Assembly (NCBI GenBank): GCA_949316235.1
Contig: OX438743.1
Coordinates: 34,503,242-34,567,241 of the forward strand
Length of the DNA: 64,000 nucleotides
From: Oegoconia quadripuncta
Taxonomy: Eukaryota; Arthropoda; Insecta; Lepidoptera; Autostichidae
Direction: 5' to 3'
Of this stretch, positions 55,086-64,000 are shown in pieces (within the stretch, counting starts at the first letter, position 1; every line of letters begins with the position of its first letter). Made by a program: the position numbers and the translations under genes. The notes under the pieces are model-generated. The model had not been told where the DNA came from. It saw only the letters and a list, made by a program, of their open reading frames with translations, and searched no databases.

Positions 55086-55508
55086 AATATTCAATATCTG
55101 ACTCGTTCTAGTTACAACTGAAATAGTCACGAAAATGTGAGACGTCGAGACAAGTGGCAATATAAAATGCTGTAAATTTTGCGATTGCATGCAGACTTTG
55201 TTTCACATTTCATTCGCCCCAGCCGAATCGCAGAAAGGTGTGTCGGCAGTATAGGATAAAATCGCTAGTTCTGCACTAAGTTAATATTTCTGAACGATAT
55301 CCTTTACGTCGATTTTGTAGCTATCCAGTACAAGTTTTATTTGGAAAATTTATTTTGCCGGGTTGTTTGTTTTGTCATTGGTTCAGCACATAATTTACCG
55401 TTTATGTTACACCATCATAGTAAAAATAATAATTAAATTGTGAAGAGCCCTGACTCCTATCTACGGGACCATAAAGTCAGGACCATTATCCCAAATGGGG
55501 AAGTTTCA

Positions 55509-55757
55509 ACCGCCTCCGGGGCTCAATGTAAACAACATTGGGTTTACGATTCAGAGGTCGCGGGTTCGATCCCCAGCGGGGTACATGTTTAAGTACTCGG
55601 TTTGGTTGGTGGTAGGGCATTTTAAATGTCCGCCTGGCTAGCTACCACCATCTTATCTAAATCTGCCGCCAAGCAGCATTGTTAATAGCATTGTTGTGTT
55701 CCGGTTGTCAGAGATAAGATAGCCAGTCCCCAAAATGTGTTGGGGTTTCCGGGTCAA
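55509..55757 (+). mobile_element. SINE-B, best-preserved head
   Basis: AACCGCCTCCGGGGCTCAAT, GGTTCGATCCCCAGCGGGGT and GGTTTCCGGGTCA. The copy ends there and switches to a run of AACCAACAACAACCAACAA (55757-55790), not the usual CTTCACTTAACATC end. Confidence 0.75.
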
Positions 55758-55873
55758 CAACCAACAACAACCAACAAACCAACAAAACATGATTACTTTT
55801 TTGCCGTAGGCGTCTAATATTTATCTGTAAGTATACCACATATTTGGCTTACCTATAACCTATTTATTATTTT

Positions 55874-56392
55874 ATGTTGCGGCGGTTAGGGTTGTTCGCC
55901 TGTTTAGCCGCCAGCAGGTAGGTATAAAAGAAAAGAATACCAATTTGATTTAGATTTAGTGGGTTTATTCTACAATCAGCTCACTCCCCTGCACCCCTCG
56001 GCAAATCTCCCCGTACGGTCACTGGCCTGAAGGTCTTGGAGCTGCAGTGGACGTAGCCCTCGAGTCCTCACGTAGACGACACGACGAGGTAGAAAACTGG
56101 ATGAGCGGTTTTCGGGGGAGGGTAGATCTACCCCGAATGTCTCCCAGGCGCAGACCTGGATGTCGACGCCGACAGATAGTCACTTAGGACCTTGATCCCT
56201 AGAGAGATCTTCCGTAGTAGTTAGTAGTACTTTAAATTTGGTTGAGGGTTCAGGTGCAACCGAAGCAGTGTTCTTCCGATAGCAAGGTCGCGGTCAAACC
56301 GAGGACGATTCGGGTTCCCCCACTCTAATTAGAAATCGTCTTAGCGACGTCATCGCAACCGGACAAATTAGCGTACCGCAAAACCGTGGTGA
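55874..56392 (-). mobile_element. GC-rich block, candidate solo LTR
   Basis: A sharply GC-richer block. Read on the minus strand it goes from TGTCTCACCACGG to CCTAACCGCCGCAACA, i.e. TG...CA, with AGAATAAACCCACTAAATC about 100 bp before the end, like an LTR poly(A) region. No tRNA primer site, coding region or clean target duplication is visible, so the class is uncertain. Confidence 0.4.
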
Positions 56393-56545
56393 GACAGTTT
56401 TTAAATAAAATAATAATTTGAGGGTTCCGTAGGAAACTTTTATTATTAGGTTGAAGTAGTATGTGAAATAATAAGTAGATTAAAAGGTAAAAGCGTAACG
56501 GCGCTAGACGACACGTTACAATGTTTTTGCTTCATGCCAGTTTAT

Positions 56546-56880
56546 TATACCGGTGAGTTTTTTTATCGTAAGAAAATAAGGCAAATAGGTAGTTTATTTT
56601 ATTTTTTTCAAAAACGCACGCTCCGGCCCTAGATTGCGGGATTGGCGGGTATCGTGGGATTTCTATCATGCTAAATTTATTTGGAACTCATATTTCCTCC
56701 AAAGTTTTTTTTTTTAATTTAATTTAATGATGTAAATATGTGGAATAGGCTACAAACGCGACCGCTAAATGACACAATTAACGCTTTATACGATGATGAT
56801 TTTGAAAAAAAAAACTATGCCAATGCCTTCTACTTCACTTACCTTTTGTTTTCCTTACGGTAAAAAACTAATTAGGTATA
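56546..56880. mobile_element. MITE-A, full length (335 bp)
   Basis: TATACCGGTGAGTTTTTTTA at left, AAAAAACTAATTAGGTATA at right, TA at both edges. The middle has GGAATAGGCTACAAACGCGA and AATGACACAATTAACGC. Confidence 0.75.
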
Positions 56881-56884
56881 AGCA

Positions 56885-59585
56885 AAAAGTCGTAAAATTT
56901 AGAATGCTGTAAATCGCGGTTTATACGACATATTTCATATACTCTCTCACTCTCACTCAACCTATTTATCGACAGAATACAGTCATGGTGGTGACGTCAC
57001 GCACCATGGTACCATTCTGACTATGCTAATGAGAACAATAAAAAAAATCAATCAAGCCTTCGCGACCTAAAGGGTGCGTTCACATCAGCACTACCGCACG
57101 TCCGAACGGCGAGACTTCGTGAATAAATTCGAGCAATTCCGACCTGCCTTTTACGAGCTGAATGAAGTATGAACTCTGTACGTGCAACCCAGTTTTACTA
57201 CGCAGAAAATAAAAAAATCTAATGAACCCCACTTTATTACCGTTAATAAAAACGTAACGAAAGGAGTTACGCTGGGACACACTAAAGGTTACAACACCTC
57301 GTAGTCACTTGATTTGTTACAAAATAGGAGGCAAGATTCGGGTGTCGGAACACTAGCACCGACAATTGAATTTTATTGTAATCAAAGAGGCGGTGACTTC
57401 TAGTAAAATACGTGAACCTTTTTTTATCCGGCTGCAAGACGGGTTATGTTATTTCACTCTACCTTTTGTAAGGAAAAGCTTTACCCATATAAATATTACA
57501 TATTTTGAAAATCTTTGTTTAATAACCTTTTTCATATTATGATAATCGTAAAAAAAACATCTATTGATTTACACGTTTAACGGCGATGGGCTCGCCTCCC
57601 GTCAAGTCGGTTCAGCTATGTATTTTGACGATATAGACAGACACAGACAGAAATAGGCTTAAACTTATAACACCTCCCTTTTTGCATCGGGGATTAAAAT
57701 AACTTTGGTATAGTTAGGAATATTTATTAATATGGTACTTATGAATCCATTTTTAGACGAAGCAGGTAGAGCTTCTCCTTTAGAACTCGACTAAAAATAG
57801 GTATTATCTTGCAAAGCAAATCCTCGGTGTGTAAACATATTCATTCCTATCACGTAGCTCCAGTACTTTCCCGTGACTTCCCCATTAGCTAAATCTCTTT
57901 TGTAATGTGCGTCTAAATCGTTTTAATTTGTCTTCACATTCAATTTGCCGCTCAGCTATGTGCCGTTACTATGTAGCTCTCGTAGAGTTTATGAAGGCAC
58001 TTTCAACTTATAGAAATACAAATTAAGTACTTTCTTTGTAAATTCTAATCTGGTAGTAGGTACCTACCTATGTCATCCTACGTCCTCTTATTAACATTAA
58101 CTTTATTGTGAAGACAATGGTACATTAATTACTACAAATCGGTGACAAACACGAGTGACGTTACTTAAATTTACCCAAAAAATTACATTTTAAAGACTAA
58201 ATTCTATTTCATTTGTATTTGGGAACCAGGTGACCAGAAAAATAGGTTTTTTCTAATTCGAACAACAGTCTTTCACAAGAGAAATACCACGTTTGTTCTC
58301 TATAACTTTAAAATTGTTAAATACTTGTATATTTTGTATTTTTTGTATTTGTACTCTATTTACCTTGTGTGTTTATGTTTAGAATTGAATTTTAAATGAA
58401 CACTATCATGTTTTATTTACCTATTCGAAAAGTTTAGCTTGCACAATTTTTATTCCTAACAGGGACTTAACCGGATGTTTGAAAGCGATCCTTTGAAAAA
58501 CAATTTCCGCCGGCTCGAGTACGTTGCACAAGGAGCAAGATAGATGGCTATATAAATCTCCTATGTGTCTAATTGACGGCTGGGAAGTCCGGACCACGCC
58601 AACGAAGCAACGCTTGCAACCCCCTGATTCACTAACCTCATTTGAGAGTCTGTTAAGAAGTGCCTTACTTCTAGTATAAGGCGAGATTTTCAAGCAGTTC
58701 TATTTTATGTAGAGGGTTTACGATTTCCAAAAAAAATCGCATTATTTCAGTCACAAATATCCGTCAATCGACAGCACTACTCAGTGTCTAATGACTATCA
58801 GGTCTTTCTTAACCTCACTTTTTCCTTTTTGCTGCTCTGTCAGAGACACAACATTTCTGTCAGATTATTATCTCATCTTTACTTTGCTTTATCTTCTTCG
58901 TCTCTCTGACTCTACTATTTTCCAATGTCAGCCTTAAAACTATTTACTGCCCCTAAAACAGCTGTAACATACAGTCAGACTTGTCGATAAGGATTCCTAG
59001 AAAATATAATACATTTCTCACTAACCAATTAGCTTACCGAGTCATTCACATACCTCACGTGCGCTAGATTGTTTCCGATTACAAATCTCATCTGTAAAAT
59101 GTATTCGAAGCCATACATTACTAAGGGTTTTAATGAGCGGGTCTGCCATTTAATCATCGTAAAAGGTCCATAAATCCTAATTACATGGCTTATTATTTCG
59201 AATCCGGCTCGAGCTGTGACGTCGGCCGCGGCAGGACAATACGGTTCTTCTAAAATATTGGCTTCAGAGCACTCATCCTGTCGCCCGAGGAACTAGAAAT
59301 CCTTAAGCGGTGTTTACACTGCTTAACATCGTGTGCGACGGGTAGTCACGAGTCGAACATGCGAGGACAATGTTCTCAGTCAACCGGCGATTAGCATATG
59401 GATGCTACATTGAGATTTATTAAACGCGAGATCAAAGATTGTTACAATAAAGGACTGTTTTTTGCCATTTTGTAAGAAATATCAGCGGAACATGTAACAA
59501 GAAATGTTTATAACTAGAGTTAATAAAAATTATGTAAATTTTTATCATCTTCTTATCAGCCACAGGACGACCACTGATGAATTGA
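56885..59585. other. No gene recognised
   Basis: About 2.7 kb with little repeat content. A minus-strand open frame at 58421-58693 has no known domain. The block around 59100-59350 (CCGGCTCGAGCTGTGACGTC, GGCCGCGGCAGGACAATACG) is repeat-free and less AT-rich; a conserved regulatory element is possible but unproven. Confidence 0.35.
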
Positions 59586-59589
59586 TGAT

Positions 59590-59728
59590 GAAATGAATGA
59601 AGAAACCACAGACCTCCCCCATAGATTCCCAGCGAGACCGGTTGGAGGCGGCCTGCATCCAGGTCGTCGGTACACCTCTTAGATGGATGTCCCACGCTGC
59701 CCTTGCCGGTGCGTGGTCTACACTTCAA
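59590..59728 (-). pseudogene. RTE-type LINE ORF2 C-terminus
   Basis: Minus-strand reading RPRTGKGSVGHPSKRCTDDL then DAGRLQ corresponds to the RPRTGRRSVGRPPTRWTDDL-type region of Lepidopteran RTE elements, with a frameshift after it. The copy is broken. Confidence 0.7.
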
Positions 59729-59836
59729 AACATTGACGTCCCAACTGCCAACAGTTCTTCATATACCCTGCCCACCTTCTTCATATACCTACAATACCAC
59801 TCCAAATTACTAATACGCTGGACGATGATGATTTTT

Positions 59837-60060
59837 TTTTTATCCACTTGACCTCAATCACACCTGATGTTAAGTGAAGATGAAGCCGAAGGTGGTAGCG
59901 TACTGACCCGGAAACCCCATCTTATTTGAGGGACTGGCTATGTTATCTCTAACAAACGGAACACAACAACGCTATTAACGTTGCTGTTTGGCGGTAGATT
60001 TAGATAAGACGGTGGTAGCTAGCCAGGCGGAAATTTAACGTGCCCTACCACCAACCAATT
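59837..60060 (-). mobile_element. SINE-B lacking the head
   Basis: CTTGACCTCAATCACACCTG, GAAACCCCATCTTATTTGAG, TGGTGGTAGCTAGCCAGGCG and CCCTACCACCAACCAATTT. Complete from the 3' end up to the middle; the tRNA-like part is missing. Confidence 0.75.
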
Positions 60061-60799
60061 TAATTTTTCTTTACAGATGGTACATCCATTATATGACTAG
60101 CTTCCCACCAGACCAGTCCTGAATTTGTCAATAGGCCGTAAAGGCCGCGGCCTAGGGGTGGCAGATTTCAGATGGCGGTTCAGTTTATTTAGTGTCGCCG
60201 GCTCTTGAGAAGGACGGCACAAAAGATTTAATCTATACTTAAGAAAATGCAGCAGACTCTTCGCCCACATGGAATTACTTTATCGCGGATTCTTCCAAGA
60301 TGAAGAGCAGCCTCTAATTGTCCGTGTCCCAGAATCTTCGCTAAACTTCAATATGATCGGTTCAACCGTTTAGGCATGATATACCTACAAACTTTCGCAT
60401 TTATAATATTAGCAGTAGCATAGTGCACAAAATATTTTAAAAAAATTGAATAGGTATCTAAATTACGTGTTCTGTTTTTATTGAAAATCATACCTACAAA
60501 GTTTTAGACGCACCTTACTAGGTTTTGCAACTTTATATAATCGTGAAATACAGTTAGAGAAATCTTTGGTTACAGTAATGTAAGGCTTTTACAGATTTTT
60601 GTCATATAACTCAACATGCGATTTTTCAAAACCAAAGTAAGGAGGCGGAGCAAATCGACATGCGCTGTTATCATACACTTCTACAACTCCACGTGGGAAT
60701 AATTATCTTCGAGTTGCTGACAAAGCCACATGTCTTCAGAAACTGAATTGAGTGTTAGACTCAATACTATTATACCTATTCTCCTGCAGAGCATCGCCT

Positions 60800-60985
60800 A
60801 TTCCTATCTTATACCTACACACAGCGCCATCTAGTTGAACACTTAGCAACTAGTCTTGTAATTATGGATATCAGATGGTTGATATAGGTACTACACGAAT
60901 ACATTTTTTTTTGTAAATATATACATACTATTAATGCAAACATCCATAACTCGGGTACACATGTCCGTAATCATCATACAAACAT
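60800..60985 (-). mobile_element. SINE-A body fragment
   Basis: ACACAGCGCCATCTAGTTGA, TCAGATGGTTGATATAGGTA and AACTCGGGTACACATGTCCG. The head is absent. Confidence 0.65.
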
Positions 60986-60989
60986 GGTC

Positions 60990-61835
60990 GTCATTCATTG
61001 ATTAACCAAACCTGACGATATCGATTCCAAAAATAATATCTTTAGGTATATATTACAGGCCTCCTGTCTAGTATTGAGATCAGAGGACCACTAATAGATA
61101 TTAATCCGCAAAATAGAACCAAAATGCAATTTGTATCATACTAACTAAAAACTCTGTAAGTGAGGCTTTTAAAGATTATTGTTCTTGTTTTTATTCTTAA
61201 AAACCACACAAAAATTGATAACCACAAAAATCTTCTCTGTCTACAATCACAGCACCGTCATATTTATGATGTCAAACAAAATACACCTACGTAATCGAAA
61301 AAAATATCAGAAAAACTACCTATTCGGAAAAAAACCGCGATATTGGTGGTCCGAAGAAACCGCACTGATTGCACAAAGGCGTCCCAAGGGGCAAAATTAT
61401 CGGCACGTTCCGACACCCCACTTCGTTAGCCCTGTCTGATGACGTGTGCGCCCTAACACACCCTCTATATTTGTGATTCCACTCACATTGTTGCCATAAA
61501 GAAATCGTACATAATAATTATCTCTAGATAAAACACACATTCTTAACAGTTCTAGATTATGACAAAAAAAAAATAAATAAGAAATCGCTCTGTAGGCAGG
61601 AGTTTAGATGAAATTCAAGTAAAATTATTAAATAACTTATAGGTACAGTCAGATATAAAAGTGCAGTCATAGGTTCATTTGAAGGCACGGTATGAAAGTT
61701 AGAATAGGGAACATCGCGTTCAGGAACTCATATCTCACATAATAATGAAGACTTGGCATTGAAGTCCTTCACAAAATGAATAACGAATTTTATAAAGTAC
61801 AAGCATTTATAAGCTAACAAACTGAATAACTTTAA
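60990..61835. other. No gene recognised
   Basis: A plus-strand open frame (61179-61439) has no known domain and no ATG-context or splice support. The rest is AT-rich. Confidence 0.3.
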
Positions 61836-61839
61836 ATAT

Positions 61840-62199
61840 TATACCGGGTGAGTTTTTTTATAAGGAACAAAATAGCACAAAATTAGGTAAGTGAAATAGA
61901 AGTTATTGGTATAGGTAGTTTAATTTTTTTTTCTAAAACGCACGCGCATTTCTTAAATTGATTTGCGACTGGCGGTGTTCGTAGGGTTTCTATCATACGA
62001 AATTTATTTGGAACTCATATTTTCTCTAAATTTTCTTTATTTATTTATTTTAATGATGTAATTATATGCAAAAGGCTACATACGCGACCGTCAAATGACA
62101 CAATTAACGCTTTATTCAATAAATGGTTTAAAAAAAAAAAAACAAACTATGCAATACCTTCTATTTTTTTCCTTACGTTAAAAAACCTCATCCGGTATA
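61840..62199. mobile_element. MITE-A, full length (360 bp)
   Basis: TATACCGGGTGAGTTTTTTT and CTCATCCGGTATA are the termini, with TA at both edges. It shows the longest arm match: GTGAAATAGAAGTTATTGGT is echoed by AATACCTTCTATTTTTTTCC. A microsatellite-tailed LINE begins at its right end. Confidence 0.8.
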
Positions 62200-62400
62200 G
62201 ATAGATAAAGCATTTATTTACGCCACAGCGTTCACACAACTACACAATTTTTAAATTACAAAGAAATATACATACAAATAAACGTAAAGACTAGAAAATA
62301 CAAAGTGCGAGTGTGTGCCGCAGTAGCACAAGTGGGTTATACTCAGTGTGGCACATCACTCAAAGAGCGAAACACTGGTTTTCAGTTACAACCTCTACAA
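62195..62400 (-). mobile_element. LINE 3' end with (GATA)n tail
   Basis: ATAGATAGATAAAGCATTTA then TTTACGCCACAGCGTTCACA. In minus orientation this ends AATAAATGCTTTATC plus a tetramer tail. Related to the insertion at 62.92 kb. Confidence 0.5.
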
Positions 62401-62564
62401 GTACGAGGGCATAAAAGTACGTGCATGTTCCCGTCTGCGTGTACATTTGTGGTCAATCGTGAGTGAAAAGTGTCGGTTGTAGATATAGCTAGTGTTGAGT
62501 AGTAATTATGATAACTAGTTGAATGATAATGATGTGACAAAAGGAAAAAGAGTTTGACATACAC

Positions 62565-62660
62565 ACATACAGCACCATCTCGTTACACTACATTAATACA
62601 ATAGATACACTAGCAACTAGACTTGTATTATGGATACCACATGGTTGATATGCCACACAA
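62565..62660 (-). mobile_element. SINE-A 3' fragment
   Basis: ACATACAGCACCATCTCGTT, ACTAGACTTGTATTATGGAT and ACATGGTTGATATGCCACAC. Only the 3' third remains. Confidence 0.6.
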
Positions 62661-62854
62661 ATGGTAAATTTTGAATTGCTTCATAACCGCGTCTACGTTG
62701 ATTATATGACGCGATTTTTCTCCATGGTAATCACGATGATCCTTTAATCGCTTCTTACGAGAAGAAATGGGCCAGTTTTATTTCGATAAAAGATACCACG
62801 TGTAGCCGAACGACAATCGAATCCGCGTGCAGCGTCATGTTTAGCAAAAGGAGG

Positions 62855-63230
62855 ACGATAAACTGGTGTCTATAAAACCAACGGTTGGGGGTTCGAATCC
62901 CGCGAGGAATAGATGAGATAGATAGATAGATAAAAACATTTATTCACTGCACAGTACATACAACCAAAATAGAAGAACAACAATAATAAACCCTATAATC
63001 AACAAATAGAATAAATAAATTAATAAAAGCTTAATATACTGACGCACACCATACAAGATTTTCCCAGCGATGGGCTGTATATGGGAGTAAATGTTTGCAT
63101 GATGAATACGAACATTTATTTCCGAGTCATGGATATTTATATAAATATTTATGTACCTATGCTTATCCGTTATCTAGTATCCATGAAACAAGTTTAGTTT
63201 AGGGCTACATGATTAATATAAGTGACCGAA
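62855..63230 (+). mobile_element. SINE-A interrupted by a LINE tail
   Basis: The head part with exact B box (GGGTTCGAATCCCGCGAGG) ends at about 62910. The body resumes at about 63080 with GGGAGTAAATGTTTGCATGA and continues through TTTCCGAGTCATGGATATT. The A-box region is eroded. Confidence 0.65.
62912..63079 (-). mobile_element. LINE 3' end with (GATA)n tail, inside SINE-A
   Basis: GAGATAGATAGATAGATAAA then AACATTTATTCACTGCACAG. Minus orientation; ends AATAAATGTTTTTATC plus GATA units on the opposite strand. The inserted length is about 165 bp. Confidence 0.6.
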
Positions 63231-63234
63231 AAAG

Positions 63235-64000
63235 AAATTTTTACGTATATTAATTTATAAGTTATCTAACTAATTACTAAACAATGTACCTTGTTAATCA
63301 TCACCGAACAAAGAATTCATTAACACAAATTAATAACTTCGAACTCTACAAAGAATTTAATTATTTTGCGATTATAAGAGGAAGTCTTCCGAAAATTTGC
63401 ATATCGACCGATGTTGAACTCATTAAAGCTCTAACGCAGCCGCGGGCGCCCACGCTGCGGCATGGGACCTCGTATACTCACTCCTGATCCAGTAACAGGC
63501 TCTCATTACCGTCAACATCGCTCAATTACCGGAGTACAAGCAACATCTACGGCAGTGATGACAAACTCGCGGCCGTACGCCCACTGATCCAAATCTCAAA
63601 TTATTTTGCAGCCTGCGGCTAGTATACAACTTTCTGTATATAAGGAAAGTAAAAATGTCCTGACAGATATGAAATACTTTAAATGTGGGATAATGTAAGG
63701 CCCAAGGTATGTCATGGCAACTTTTGTTGTTCCTTATAGTTTTTTCTTTTTGAAAATAAGCAGCTTCTTTAACAAGTAAGTACTTACATAATTTAAGATT
63801 TTTTCTACAATGTTGTTATAGATTTCCTTAAGGAGATTATTTTTACTAACGACGGAACAGAAACGGTATATGCGTTTGGTATAAGTTATAAGAGTATAAG
63901 ATAAGACAGTATAAGAATCTGTTACCATGTATTTTATGTAAATACTAATTTATGATACCAGGATTCTTATTTTTGGCCTACACATCAAATCACAATGTGA
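63235..64000. other. No gene recognised (right edge)
   Basis: A small GC-rich patch at 63435-63590 (GCAGCCGCGGGCGCCCACGC) matches no repeat here. The last 400 bp are AT-rich. Confidence 0.35.

Noticed and set aside
1..64000. CRISPR arrays, bacterial operons or phage-like modules
   Set aside because: No regularly spaced repeats; introns, SINEs and LINEs show that the DNA is from an insect.

Overview
The window looks like chromosomal DNA of a moth or butterfly. It is AT-rich with few genes and many young and old transposable elements. The repeat set is typical of Lepidoptera: two tRNA-headed SINE families, RTE-type LINE tails ending in ATG-repeat tracts, CR1-type LINE tails ending in 4-6 bp microsatellites, a mariner of the mori/cecropia type, and short repeats with a CCCGCGACTTCGTCCGCG-like end. 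The order is inferred from these families; I could not run a database search.

Host genes are few. At the left end (0.95-6.3 kb) there is a head-to-tail pair of cytochrome b561 genes on the minus strand. One is complete in three exons (247 residues, four heme-ligand histidines at the expected spacing, matching splice phases). Of its paralogue only exon 1 is inside the window; the rest must lie beyond the left edge. At 48.6-49.3 kb there is a complete single-exon short-chain dehydrogenase/reductase on the minus strand. I found no other convincing host exon, so roughly 16.4-48.5 kb and 49.4-64 kb are either intergenic or intronic.

The most striking element is a near-complete non-LTR retrotransposon on the minus strand (about 11.28-16.4 kb). 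It has an intact ORF1 (PHD finger, coiled coil, FP25K-like C-terminal domain) and an intact ORF2 (endonuclease plus reverse transcriptase). Between them is a third, uninterrupted, strongly hydrophobic frame that overlaps the end of ORF1 and the start of ORF2. A stop-free run of this length in such AT-rich DNA is hard to explain by chance, so I report it as the best candidate for an undescribed component.

The rest is layered transposon debris that can be ordered in time. There is a SINE inside a SINE (44.5-44.9 kb), a LINE inside a fold-back MITE (50.6-51.75 kb), a 119-bp hairpin inside a LINE-derived repeat (52.1 kb), and a microsatellite-tailed LINE inside a SINE (62.9-63.1 kb). There is also a family of about 370-bp TA-target MITEs with four copies, a 1,044-bp transposon remnant with inverted repeats of about 270 bp, a fold-back element at 25.9 kb and a dead mariner at 7-8 kb. 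The labels SINE-A, SINE-B, MITE-A, MITE-B, LINE-Z and LINE-G are mine, for cross-reference only.
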